From NCBI RefSeq assembly GCF_004959765.1, contig NZ_SJZD01000005.1:113543-177542 (forward strand): a DNA stretch of 64,000 nucleotides, read 5' to 3'. Position numbers and translations under genes: made by a program. This stretch comes from Flavobacterium sp. H122. Lineage in GTDB: Bacteria; Bacteroidota; Bacteroidia; Flavobacteriales; Flavobacteriaceae. The notes below the pieces were generated by a model, which searched no databases, was not told the DNA's origin, and saw only the letters and a list, made by a program, of their open reading frames with translations. Shown in pieces: positions 26,703-35,224 of the stretch; within the stretch, counting starts at the first letter, position 1, and the number at the start of each line of letters is the position of its first letter.

Positions 26703-27467
26703 ATGGGTAAAATCATTGCAATAGCTAATCAAAAAGGTGGCGTTGGAAAAACAACCACTTCTATCAATTTAGCGGCCGCTTTAGGGGCTTTAGAAAAAAA
26801 AGTTTTACTTATCGATGCGGATCCTCAGGCAAATGCCACTTCCGGATTAGGTATTGATGTAGAAAGTGTCGAGGCTGGTACTTACCAAATTCTTGAACAC
26901 AGCAGCACTCCTGAAGAAACCATCATCACAAGTTCGGCACCTAATGTAGATGTGATTCCGGCACACATTGACTTAGTCGCAATTGAAATCGAATTGGTTG
27001 ACAAAGAAAACCGTGAATACATGCTTAAAAAAGCATTACAATCGGTTGTTGACAAATACGATTACATCATCATTGATTGCGCTCCTTCTTTAGGATTACT
27101 TACCTTGAATGCTTTAACAGCAGCAAATTCTGTTGTTATTCCTATTCAATGTGAATATTTTGCTTTGGAAGGTCTTGGAAAATTACTAAACACTATCAAG
27201 AGCGTACAAAAAATCCACAATCCTGATTTAGATATCGAAGGGTTACTGTTAACAATGTACGACTCGCGTTTACGTTTATCTAACCAAGTGGTGGAAGAAG
27301 TACAAAAACACTTTAACAACATGGTGTTTGAAACGGTAATTCAACGTAACATTAAGCTAAGTGAAGCGCCTAGTTATGGTGAAAGTATTATCAACTACGA
27401 TGCAACCAGCAAAGGAGCAACCAACTATTTACACTTAGCAGAAGAAATCATCAAGAAAAATAGTTAA
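26703..27467 (+). CDS. parA: Chromosome partitioning ATPase ParA (Soj)
   Basis: The protein has 254 residues with a deviant Walker A motif KGGVGKTT (11-18), LIDADPQANATSGLG and IIDCAPSLGLLTLNAL. ParA binds DNA non-specifically when ATP-bound and moves ParB-parS complexes. It is the first gene of the parA-parB-DUF5683-dapB-lepB run, with 28 bp to parB. TATTTTTA near 26672 may be its -7 element. I looked for a parS-like palindrome around the pair and found none. Confidence 0.95.
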   Translation: MGKIIAIANQKGGVGKTTTSINLAAALGALEKKVLLIDADPQANATSGLGIDVESVEAGTYQILEHSSTPEETIITSSAPNVDVIPAHIDLVAIEIELVDKENREYMLKKALQSVVDKYDYIIIDCAPSLGLLTLNALTAANSVVIPIQCEYFALEGLGKLLNTIKSVQKIHNPDLDIEGLLLTMYDSRLRLSNQVVEEVQKHFNNMVFETVIQRNIKLSEAPSYGESIINYDATSKGATNYLHLAEEIIKKNS

Positions 27468-27495
27468 ACAAGTAAATAAGTATTAGGAGGATTAT

Positions 27496-28395
27496 ATGGC
27501 ATTGGCAAAAAAACAAGCAATGGGTAGAGGATTATCGGCATTATTGAAAGATCCTGAAAACGATATCAAATCAGTAACCGATAAAAATGCAGATAAAGTA
27601 GTAGGCAACATCATTGAATTAGAGATTGAATCTATTGAAATCAATCCGTTTCAACCGCGTACCAACTTCAACGAAGAAGCTTTACAAGAGCTGGCAACCT
27701 CTATTCGCGAATTAGGAGTTATCCAACCTATTACTGTCCGTAAAACTGATTTTAACAAATACCAGTTAATTTCAGGAGAACGTCGTTTACGTGCTTCTAA
27801 ATTAGTAGGTTTAAAAACGGTTCCGGCATACATCCGTTTGGCAGATGACAACGAATCACTGACAATGGCATTAGTTGAAAACATTCAGCGTCATGACTTG
27901 GATTCAATTGAAATTGCATTGTCATACCAGCGTTTAATGGATGAAATCCAGCTTACACAGGAACAAGTGAGTGACCGTGTGGGCAAAAAACGTTCTACCG
28001 TTGCAAACTATTTGCGTTTATTGAAATTAGACCCAATCATTCAAACAGGAATCAGAGATGGTTTCATTTCAATGGGTCACGGCCGTGCCATCATTACAAT
28101 TGATGATCACGATGCTCAGACTGAAATTTACCAAAAAATCGTAAGTCAGAATCTTTCTGTCCGTGAAACCGAAGCTTTAGTAAAAGCTTATCATGAAGGA
28201 GGCACAGTAAAAGAAGTGCCTGCTGTTAAAACAACTGCTCCTTTTGACGTTGAGGATGAAGAGAAAAGAGCCTTCAAGGATTATTTTGGTGCTAAAGTAG
28301 ACATCAAAGTAGCCGGCAACGGAAAAGGAAAAATCACCATTCCGTTTCATTCAGAAGAAGACTTCAACCGTATTTTAAAATTGATTAAATCTTAG
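27496..28395 (+). CDS. parB: Chromosome partitioning protein ParB
   Basis: The protein has 299 residues. It begins MALAKKQAMGRGLSALL and has the CTP-binding ParB/Srx domain with ISGERRLRASKLVG and VENIQRHDLD. A helix-turn-helix follows (LTQEQVSDRVGKKRSTVANYLRLL), then a C-terminal dimerisation region. It loads on parS and slides as a clamp. An unusually good Shine-Dalgarno-like AGGAGG (27485-27490) precedes the start, rare in this window. Its stop codon shares its last base with the next gene's GTG start. Confidence 0.95.
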   Translation: MALAKKQAMGRGLSALLKDPENDIKSVTDKNADKVVGNIIELEIESIEINPFQPRTNFNEEALQELATSIRELGVIQPITVRKTDFNKYQLISGERRLRASKLVGLKTVPAYIRLADDNESLTMALVENIQRHDLDSIEIALSYQRLMDEIQLTQEQVSDRVGKKRSTVANYLRLLKLDPIIQTGIRDGFISMGHGRAIITIDDHDAQTEIYQKIVSQNLSVRETEALVKAYHEGGTVKEVPAVKTTAPFDVEDEEKRAFKDYFGAKVDIKVAGNGKGKITIPFHSEEDFNRILKLIKS

Positions 28396-28952
28396 TGAAA
28401 TATTGGATATACATAGTATTCGTTAGCTTTAGTTTGGGAAATTTTTCGGCATTTGGCCAGGAAGAAGTCAAACTGATTGCTAACGATACTGTTACTACAA
28501 CCATTGACCCGTTACGCCCTTCAAAAGCTGCTTTTTTTTCAGCTTTACTTCCCGGCGCCGGGCAGGCTTACAACAAAAGTTACTGGAAAATTCCTCTTGT
28601 CTACGCAGCTATGGGTACAAGTACTTATGCCTACATTTGGAATCAAAAAAAATACAACAGCTATCGTACTGAATACAAAAAACGTCTTGCGAACGAAACA
28701 GATTTAAACCCTGACTACTCAAGTCTGAGCAAAGACCAGCTTATTCAGGCGCAAAAATTCCATCAAAAAAACAGAGACTTATCTTTACTTGTCACTGTTG
28801 CTTTTTATGCTTTAAACATTATTGACGCCAATGTTGATGCACATTTACAGCAATTTAACGTGAATGGCAAATTAACTGTCCGCCCTGAAATGCAGCAGAA
28901 CGATTTCAACAATAAGCAAAATATAGGTTTAGCACTTAATTTCAAATTTTAA
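28395..28952 (+). CDS. DUF5683 membrane protein
   Basis: The protein has 185 residues and starts with GTG that overlaps the parB stop (TAGTG). A signal peptide ends near FSAFGQ. The SKAAFFSALLPGAGQAYNKSYWKIPLVYA motif in the middle marks the DUF5683 family, and a second hydrophobic segment is LLVTVAFYALNIIDANVDAHL. It is found next to parB and dapB in many Bacteroidota. Function unknown. Confidence 0.85.
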   Translation: MKYWIYIVFVSFSLGNFSAFGQEEVKLIANDTVTTTIDPLRPSKAAFFSALLPGAGQAYNKSYWKIPLVYAAMGTSTYAYIWNQKKYNSYRTEYKKRLANETDLNPDYSSLSKDQLIQAQKFHQKNRDLSLLVTVAFYALNIIDANVDAHLQQFNVNGKLTVRPEMQQNDFNNKQNIGLALNFKF

Positions 28953-28964
28953 TCCAGCAAAAAA

Positions 28965-29675
28965 ATGAAAATAGCACTTTTAGGTTACGGAAAAATGGGA
29001 AAAGTAATTGAAATAATTGCTTTGGAACGTGGTCATGAAATTGTGTTAAAAAAATCCAGTCAGGATACCTTCGAAGGACTTTCCAATGCTGATGCTGCCA
29101 TCGATTTCAGTGTTCCTGACAGTGCAGTGCGTAACATTTCTGAATGTTTTGCTACTAATATACCGGTAGTGAGCGGCACAACAGGCTGGCTGGAAAAATA
29201 CGATGAAATTACAGCTCTTTGTACAGAAAAAAACGGAGCATTTATATATGGTTCGAATTTTAGTTTGGGCGTAAATATTTTCTTTGAATTGAATGATTAT
29301 CTGGCAAAGATGATGGCCAATCTGGAGCAATACAAAGTTTCAATGGAAGAAATCCACCATACGCAAAAGTTGGATGCACCAAGCGGTACAGCTATTTCAT
29401 TAGCCGATGGAATTATTAAAAATTCCAACTATGAATCATGGACTTTAGACACACCAAAAGAAAACCAAATTCATATTGAGGCAAAACGAATTGAAAACAT
29501 TCCCGGAACACACAGTATTTTCTATGATAGCACAGTAGATCAAATTGAAATCAAGCACACAGCCCACAATCGTGAAGGTTTTGCACTAGGTGCTGTGATA
29601 GCTGCTGAATGGTTAGCGGATAAAAAAGGAATTTTCACTATGAAAGATGTTCTTTTCAATAACAATAAGCAATAA
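28965..29675 (+). CDS. dapB: 4-hydroxy-tetrahydrodipicolinate reductase
   Basis: The protein has 236 residues and catalyses a step of the diaminopimelate/lysine pathway. The nucleotide motif GYGKMGK is at residues 7-13, VSGTTGW and GSNFSLGVNIF follow, and the catalytic motif HHTQKLDAPSGTA contains the His-His and Lys. The length is at the short end for the family, as in other Bacteroidota. It is 12 bp after the DUF5683 gene. Confidence 0.95.
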   Translation: MKIALLGYGKMGKVIEIIALERGHEIVLKKSSQDTFEGLSNADAAIDFSVPDSAVRNISECFATNIPVVSGTTGWLEKYDEITALCTEKNGAFIYGSNFSLGVNIFFELNDYLAKMMANLEQYKVSMEEIHHTQKLDAPSGTAISLADGIIKNSNYESWTLDTPKENQIHIEAKRIENIPGTHSIFYDSTVDQIEIKHTAHNREGFALGAVIAAEWLADKKGIFTMKDVLFNNNKQ

Positions 29676-29745
29676 GCTTTATGCTCAAAGCAAAAAACTA
29701 TTATTAATAATTCAGCTTAAGGCTTATTGCCTAAAGCATATAGCA
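29666..29745. repeat. Intergenic inverted-repeat element
   Basis: GCAATAAGC (29669-29677) and GCTTATTGC (29722-29730) are exact inverted repeats. The adjoining TTTATGCT and AAAGCATA also pair after a shift. It lies between dapB and lepB and overlaps the end of dapB. Confidence 0.55.
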
Positions 29746-29758
29746 AACAAACAACAAA

Positions 29759-31321
29759 ATGACAGCATTACAGTGGTTGATATTTTTCTTAGCCGTACAG
29801 GTAATTCACGGACTGGGAACTTGGAAATTATATGAAAAAGCAGGTAGAAAATCATGGGAAGCCTTTATCCCTGTGTACAATTCTATCATATTAATGAAAA
29901 TCATTAATCGCCCTACATGGTGGACTGCTTTACTTTTTATTCCCATTGTAAACCTGATTATGTTTATTGTAGTTTGGGTAGAAACTTTAAGAAGCTTTGG
30001 TAAAAACAAAGAAAAAGACACCTTATTAGGGGTGATTACTTTGGGTTTTTACATTTACTATGTAAACTATTTTGAAAACGTAGAATACAAAAGAGACAGA
30101 AGCCTTGTTCCTACAACAAAAACAGGAGACACTGTTGCTTCATTATTGTATGCGATAGTTGTGGCAACGCTGGTACATACGTATATAATGCAGCCTTTCA
30201 ATATCCCGACATCTTCTTTGGAAAAATCATTATTGGTAGGTGACTTCCTGTTTGTGAGCAAATTTCACTATGGCGCCCGCACACCCTCTACAGCTATAGC
30301 AATGCCCATGGTACATGACAGTTTAATAGTTGTGAAGGCCAAATCCTATTTAAGCAAACCGCAATTACCTTCATTCCGTTTGCCTGGTTTACAGAAAATC
30401 AAACACAATGATATTGTATGTTTTAATTGGCCTGCAGATACTGTTTATCAATTTTTCGACACCTCTGGCAGACACATTGACAAACCTAAAGACAAACGTT
30501 CCAATTACGTAAAAAGATGCGTTGGTTTACCTGGTGACAATCTTTCTATAAAAGGCGGCTTCGTATATATAAACAATAAAAAATTAATATTACCTGAAAG
30601 AGCTAAACCTCAATATTCATATTTAGTTACCACTGATGGCTCTCCATTGGATACTTATGCAGAATATCTAATCAATGAATTAAAAATCACCGATGGTATT
30701 CTTGCAACCGGCAAACCAAATGAGTATTATTTTGGAGCAGTAACTGATGAAAATGTTGAAAAAATAAAAAGTATTCCCATTATAAAATCGGTTATTAAAA
30801 ACCTAACACCAGCACCAGCACAGGTTGATAGAAGTATTTTTCCTCGTAATCAAAAATGGTCTTTAGACAACTTTGGCCCTATTTATATTCCTGAAGCTAA
30901 TAAAACTGTAATCCTAAATAAAGAAACATTACCTTTTTACCGCAGACTTATTACAGTGTATGAAGGTAATAAACTGGAAGAAAAAGGTGGCAAAATCTAT
31001 ATCAATGATAGAGAAGCCACAAACTACACTTTCAAACAGGATTATTATTGGATGATGGGTGACAACAGACACCGTTCTGAAGACAGCCGTTACTGGGGAT
31101 TTGTACCTATGGATCATGTGGTAGGAAAGCCAGTGTTCATCTGGTGGAGTATTGATCCTAATATTCCTTGGGCTAAAGCTATAGATAAAATACGTTGGGA
31201 CAGATTATTCTGTACAGTGGGCGGCGACGGTCAGCCAGTATCTTACTTCAAATATTTCTTAATAGCATTGGTAGCTTGGTTTGGATTTGATTGGTATAGA
31301 AACAAGAAGAAAAAAGCTTAA
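29759..31321 (+). CDS. lepB: Signal peptidase I with N-terminal DUF5684 domain
   Basis: The protein has 520 residues, much longer than proteobacterial LepB. The N-terminal 110 residues form a membrane domain of the DUF5684 type (SWEAFIPVYNSIILMKII). The S26 domain starts around residue 125 with a membrane segment. The catalytic Ser is in IPTSSLEKSL (about residue 152), the general-base Lys is in YVKRCVGLPGD (about 252), and MMGDNRHRSEDSRYWGFVP follows near 435. A large insertion separates the Lys box from the C-terminal box, as in other Bacteroidota. It cleaves signal peptides outside the inner membrane. Its last base is the first base of an inverted-repeat element. Confidence 0.95.
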   Translation: MTALQWLIFFLAVQVIHGLGTWKLYEKAGRKSWEAFIPVYNSIILMKIINRPTWWTALLFIPIVNLIMFIVVWVETLRSFGKNKEKDTLLGVITLGFYIYYVNYFENVEYKRDRSLVPTTKTGDTVASLLYAIVVATLVHTYIMQPFNIPTSSLEKSLLVGDFLFVSKFHYGARTPSTAIAMPMVHDSLIVVKAKSYLSKPQLPSFRLPGLQKIKHNDIVCFNWPADTVYQFFDTSGRHIDKPKDKRSNYVKRCVGLPGDNLSIKGGFVYINNKKLILPERAKPQYSYLVTTDGSPLDTYAEYLINELKITDGILATGKPNEYYFGAVTDENVEKIKSIPIIKSVIKNLTPAPAQVDRSIFPRNQKWSLDNFGPIYIPEANKTVILNKETLPFYRRLITVYEGNKLEEKGGKIYINDREATNYTFKQDYYWMMGDNRHRSEDSRYWGFVPMDHVVGKPVFIWWSIDPNIPWAKAIDKIRWDRLFCTVGGDGQPVSYFKYFLIALVAWFGFDWYRNKKKKA

Positions 31322-31349
31322 TTTGGTTATTTGTGGATTTGGTTATTTG
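31321..31349. repeat. Left terminal inverted repeat
   Basis: It begins ATTTGGTTATTTGTGGATTT and pairs with 31733-31761, differing at two positions. Confidence 0.85.
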
Positions 31350-31358
31350 ACTTAAACT

Positions 31359-31739
31359 ATGTATACCTATTCATTTGAAAAATTAGAAGTTTGGATTGAA
31401 TCTAAAGAATTTTCAAAGGCAATATACTTAACTACAGAAAAATTTCCAGATAGTGAAAAATTTGGCTTAATCTCACAATTAAGAAGGGCTTCAGTTTCTA
31501 TTTGTTCAAATATAGCCGAAGGTTCAGCAAGGAAATCGTATAAAGACAAAGCTCATTTCACTACAATGGCATTTGGTTCTTCTGTAGAAGTACTAAATCA
31601 ATTAATTTTGTCATATGAATTAAATTTTCTTAATGAAGAAAGCTATTTCTTTTTAAGACAACAATTAGAAAGCATTACTAATAAATTAAATGGTTTAAGA
31701 AATTATCAAATTGAAAAATCAGTTGATGTTTCCAAATAA
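31359..31739 (+). CDS. Four-helix bundle protein (23S rRNA intervening-sequence family)
   Basis: The protein has 126 residues and is all-helical. The family blocks are YSFEKLEVWIESKEFS, FGLISQLRRASVSICSNIAEG, FTTMAFGSSVEVLNQLILS and a C-terminal LESITNKLNGLRNY. Members are encoded in intervening sequences of 23S rRNA and as stand-alone genes, and relatives (Avd) bind RNA in diversity-generating retroelements. No biochemical role is established for stand-alone copies. It lies inside a pair of 29-bp inverted repeats, and its stop codon is within the right repeat. Confidence 0.88.
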   Translation: MYTYSFEKLEVWIESKEFSKAIYLTTEKFPDSEKFGLISQLRRASVSICSNIAEGSARKSYKDKAHFTTMAFGSSVEVLNQLILSYELNFLNEESYFFLRQQLESITNKLNGLRNYQIEKSVDVSK

Positions 31740-31761
31740 CCAAATCAACAAATTACCAAAT
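31733..31761. repeat. Right terminal inverted repeat
   Basis: It ends CAACAAATTACCAAAT and is the reverse complement of 31321-31349 except at two positions. It overlaps both the stop codon of the helix-bundle gene and the start codon of wbqC. Confidence 0.85.
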
Positions 31762-32374
31762 GAACAGCATTTTAATACACCCTACATATTTTCCTTCTAT
31801 CAGTCATTTCGCAGCAATTGCGCAGGCTGAAAAAGTTACTTTTGAAGTAGACGATAATTTTCAAAAGCAAACTAACAGAAACCGAATGTATATTTACAGC
31901 CCTAACGGAATTCAGCTTTTGAACATTCCTGTTAAGCACAGTAAGGAAGCACATCAAAAAACAAAAAATGTCCGCCTGGAAACTGCTTTCGACTGGCAAA
32001 AGCAGCATTTTAAATCATTAGAAGCGGCTTATAGAACTTCTCCGTTTTTTGAATATTACGAAGATGCTATCGCTCCTATTTTTGAAAAAAAACATACTTT
32101 TTTGATGGATTTAAACTTTGAAACGATTGAAATTGTTTCAAAATGTCTCGGTTTGAATTTTGAACATCATAAAACAACAGAATATTTTCACGATGCACCT
32201 GAATTCAACGACTTACGAATTTTGGCTAATGGCAAAAAAGACAACACTATTACCGCTCCTTATACACAGGTTTTTGAGGAAAAACATGGCTTTATAAACA
32301 ATTTGAGCATCTTGGATTTATTGTTTAACGAAGGACGCTACGCTAAAGAATATTTATTACAGCAAAAGCTATAA
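31760..32374 (+). CDS. WbqC family protein
   Basis: The protein has 204 residues. IHPTYFPSISHFAAI at the start, NRMYIYSPNGIQLLNIPVK, and YRTSPFFEYYEDAI followed by FDW-type aromatic motifs define the WbqC family. WbqC-type proteins are found with O-antigen genes and in this conserved flavobacterial block; the activity is unproven. The start codon sits in the right inverted repeat. It is convergent with the next gene, with only two bases between them. Confidence 0.87.
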   Translation: MNSILIHPTYFPSISHFAAIAQAEKVTFEVDDNFQKQTNRNRMYIYSPNGIQLLNIPVKHSKEAHQKTKNVRLETAFDWQKQHFKSLEAAYRTSPFFEYYEDAIAPIFEKKHTFLMDLNFETIEIVSKCLGLNFEHHKTTEYFHDAPEFNDLRILANGKKDNTITAPYTQVFEEKHGFINNLSILDLLFNEGRYAKEYLLQQKL

Positions 32375-32376
32375 AA

Positions 32377-33426
32377 CTACAACGATACTCTTGTCATCAC
32401 TGGCAAATGATCTGAATTGACAAAATTAGGGAAGTTGGTAAAGCTTTTCACAGTCATGCGTGGGTCTGCAAAAATATAATCAATTCTTGCAGGATAATAT
32501 TTGAAGTTGTACGTCTGTCCAAAGCCTTTTCCGGCTTCTTCAAAGGCATCCTGCAGATTTCCTTTTACAATTCGGTACACATAAGAAAAAGCACTGTTAT
32601 TCATATCTCCGCAAACCACAACAGGATACTTGCACTCACGCTTATGCTCCACAAAAATTTCCGCTTGACGCTGCTGTTTTTGAAACGCCTCACCTATCCG
32701 TTTAAAAATCATTTCAGACTTTGCCTGACTGAATCCTTCCACATTTTCAGACATTTCGTTTACGTCAGGAGAAATCTTGATGGATTCCAAATGCAGATTG
32801 TAAACCCTTACAATATCCTTTCCTATTTTCACATCGGCAAAAGAGGCTATATTGTTCGATTCAGGGAATGTTATTTCACCTTCGTTCACGATGGGAAATT
32901 TTGAAAAGATAGCATTGCCGGTCTTAATCAAGTTCCCTTTCATAAAAATAGCCTGATAAGGATATAATTTAAAATCAACATTTGCCGTAGCCGAAGTAGA
33001 ATACTCCTGAATGCATAATACATCGGGATTATTTTCATTCACAAAGCTTAAAATATCATTTGGGACATCTTCTCTTGGAATCCATTTAAAAAGATTAAAC
33101 AAACGAACATTATAACTCATAACCACAAAATCCTTATCCGATTGTTCCCTGTCTTTAGAAGAAAATTTATAAAACTTATTAATGAAAGTGATTCCCATTA
33201 AAAGAACCAAGCCGGATAGAACCATTTGTCTTTTTAACTGGGTTACCCAGTAAAAGAAAAACAATGCGTTTACTATCAAAAAAAACGGCAGTATTAATGT
33301 AAGTACAGATAAAAATGTAAACCATTTAGGGGCTAAAAACGGCAGTACATATGCTAAAAAAGTCAGCACTGTCAGCAGGATGTTAACAAAAAAAACAATT
33401 TTATTAAACCAGGAAAGGTTCTTCAT
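32377..33426 (-). CDS. Endonuclease/exonuclease/phosphatase family membrane protein
   Basis: The protein has 349 residues. Three membrane segments occupy about residues 8-90. The catalytic EEP domain follows: VMSYNVRLFN, then the acidic IQEY, YNLHLESI, CGDMNNSAFSYVY, and the terminal NSDHLPVM with the essential Asp-His. The active site would face the periplasm. The substrate may be phosphodiesters of lipids or nucleic acid. It is the last gene of a minus-strand run with two rhomboids and mutL. Confidence 0.88.
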   Translation of the reverse strand: MKNLSWFNKIVFFVNILLTVLTFLAYVLPFLAPKWFTFLSVLTLILPFFLIVNALFFFYWVTQLKRQMVLSGLVLLMGITFINKFYKFSSKDREQSDKDFVVMSYNVRLFNLFKWIPREDVPNDILSFVNENNPDVLCIQEYSTSATANVDFKLYPYQAIFMKGNLIKTGNAIFSKFPIVNEGEITFPESNNIASFADVKIGKDIVRVYNLHLESIKISPDVNEMSENVEGFSQAKSEMIFKRIGEAFQKQQRQAEIFVEHKRECKYPVVVCGDMNNSAFSYVYRIVKGNLQDAFEEAGKGFGQTYNFKYYPARIDYIFADPRMTVKSFTNFPNFVNSDHLPVMTRVSL

Positions 33427-33484
33427 TTTATATCAAATGATTGAAAACTACTACAAATAAACGATTTTTAGCTGATTCAGACAA

Positions 33485-34366
33485 TTATTTACCCGCTTTA
33501 AACAAAAACTCTTTTTCTTCTTTAGTCAGACTATCGTATCCCGATTGGCTTATTTTATCCAGAATTTCATCTATTTGCTGCTGTGTCTTATCTTTAGTCA
33601 CTACTCTGGTTGTTCGTGTCTGAGGCTGCGGTTTTGCATTTTTATGAACTGTTTTGAATGGAGTAGATTTTTTCTCTGAAAACAAATTTGAAATGGAATC
33701 CAAAACCCAATTTAATCCAGAACCTAAATCAGTTCCTTTTTTAAGCGCTTTGATATAAATAAAACCAAATAATGCTCCTCCTAAATGCGATAAATGGCCA
33801 CCCGTATTTTCTAAAGGCAATTGAAGCAAATCCAAAATTAAAAAGACCAAGGCTATATGCCATAATTGTACTTTACCTATCAAGGCCAAACGCAGATTCA
33901 TATGTGGCTGATAAGTAGTGGTCGCAAAAACAATAGCCATAATAGAAGCAGAAGCCCCTACAAGTAAAACTTTTTGATTAGCCAGCATAGGCAAAAACAT
34001 ATAGCTCACCATATAGATTATTCCTGCAAAAACTCCACCTAACACATACACACTTACTAATTGCTTTTGGGTAAAATAAGTTGAGAAAATACGGCCTGCA
34101 AAATGGAGCATAATCATGTTAAAAACCAAATGCAACAAATTGCTGTGAAAAAAATTATACGTAATAATAGTCCACGGCTTATACAAAAAATCTTGAATAT
34201 TTTCAGGAAGCGCAATCCATGTCAAATAATTTATCTGAACAAGAAACAACGTTAACAAACTAAAAATTAGTGTCGGAATAATGAAAAGTAAAATGTTCCA
34301 AAAAATCAATTTGGTTGCGATATCCCCTATTCTATACTGTTGCTTTAAGTCCTGTAAAATATTCAT
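33485..34366 (-). CDS. Rhomboid family intramembrane serine protease (first copy)
   Basis: The protein has 293 residues with six membrane segments. FHSNLLHLVFNMIMLHFAG is the rhomboid loop region. The catalytic Ser is in VGASASIMAI (about residue 137) and the catalytic His is in GGHLSHLGGALFGF (about residue 190). The cytoplasmic C-terminal tail (residues 220-293) is basic and then acidic, and contains KISQSGYDSLTKEEKEFLFK, a flavobacterial rhomboid tail. It cleaves membrane proteins within the bilayer. A second rhomboid gene is directly upstream. Confidence 0.9.
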   Translation of the reverse strand: MNILQDLKQQYRIGDIATKLIFWNILLFIIPTLIFSLLTLFLVQINYLTWIALPENIQDFLYKPWTIITYNFFHSNLLHLVFNMIMLHFAGRIFSTYFTQKQLVSVYVLGGVFAGIIYMVSYMFLPMLANQKVLLVGASASIMAIVFATTTYQPHMNLRLALIGKVQLWHIALVFLILDLLQLPLENTGGHLSHLGGALFGFIYIKALKKGTDLGSGLNWVLDSISNLFSEKKSTPFKTVHKNAKPQPQTRTTRVVTKDKTQQQIDEILDKISQSGYDSLTKEEKEFLFKAGK

Positions 34367-34393
34367 CTTTTAAAAATTAAAAGTTATCAAATA

Positions 34394-35224
34394 TTAATTC
34401 CAACGCTTATTATTAAACGAGTTTTTCTTCCAATACCACATCATTAAAAAACCTATTAATGCGCCACCTATGTGAGCAAAATGAGCAATTCCAGTTCCTC
34501 CACTTCCAAAAATAGAACTTCCTTTAAGCCCTAAAAACAAATCAATTGCTAACAATCCCGGAACAAAATACTTAGCTTTAATAGGAACTGGTATAAACAT
34601 TAAGCCTAATTGAGCATTAGGAAACATAAATGCAAATGCCACTAATAAACCATAGACTGCACCTGACGCTCCAATCATTGTACCTTTATTGATATAAATT
34701 GCCTCGCTAATTACATTAAACTGCTCTTGTGTACAATGAGCATTTTCTAATATTGTTTTCACAGGACCGGCTATCAACTTTCCATTATTATCAAAAAGGC
34801 TTCTATAATCAGAATTCAAGATAAGCTGCCATTCAGATTTCGTAAAATTAAGACTTGCGACTTCATCCATCAACGAATGAATTTGAATATAGTTAATTCC
34901 AATATGCAATGCCAAAGCACCTAATCCACATGAAACATAAAAGAAAAGAAACTTTTTTGATCCCCAAAATTGCTCCAAAACTGCACCAAAGGAAACTAAG
35001 GCAAACATATTGAAAACAATATGCATTAGATTTCCAGCTATTCCTTTATATACCGGAGCATGCATAAACATGTAAGTCAATGGCTGCCAAAATTTAAAAT
35101 CCTTATTTTCTATGTAATGCATAGATAATAATTGATAGGCAAAATCTCCGACAAAATTGGCTCCAACAAAGAAAATAATATTAATTATCAGCAACTGCTT
35201 AACAGCTTCGGTCATATTCATCAT
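34394..35224 (-). CDS. Rhomboid family intramembrane serine protease (second copy)
   Basis: The protein has 276 residues with six membrane segments. GNLMHIVFNMFALVSFGAVLE, the Ser motif MIGASGAVYGLLVAF and the His motif IAHFAHIGGALIGFLMM make it catalytically complete. It has a periplasmic insertion of about 60 residues between the first half and the Ser helix. Its start overlaps the mutL stop by 4 bp, so it is translationally coupled to mutL. The paired rhomboids next to mutL are a conserved arrangement in flavobacteria. Confidence 0.9.
   Translation of the reverse strand: MMNMTEAVKQLLIINIIFFVGANFVGDFAYQLLSMHYIENKDFKFWQPLTYMFMHAPVYKGIAGNLMHIVFNMFALVSFGAVLEQFWGSKKFLFFYVSCGLGALALHIGINYIQIHSLMDEVASLNFTKSEWQLILNSDYRSLFDNNGKLIAGPVKTILENAHCTQEQFNVISEAIYINKGTMIGASGAVYGLLVAFAFMFPNAQLGLMFIPVPIKAKYFVPGLLAIDLFLGLKGSSIFGSGGTGIAHFAHIGGALIGFLMMWYWKKNSFNNKRWN

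Larger units (their letters stand above)
31321..31761 (+). mobile_element. Inverted-repeat element carrying a four-helix-bundle gene
   Basis: The 29-bp ends, 31321-31349 and 31733-31761, are inverted repeats matching at 27 of 29 positions. Each contains two ATTTGGT-type units. The element carries only the four-helix-bundle ORF and begins exactly at the lepB stop and ends in the wbqC start codon. No transposase is encoded. Its layout (ORF in the loop of a long stem) resembles 23S rRNA intervening sequences that encode this protein family. Confidence 0.65.

Noticed and set aside
26542-28960. parS site near parAB
   Set aside because: No convincing TGTTNCACGTGNAACA-like palindrome was found by eye.
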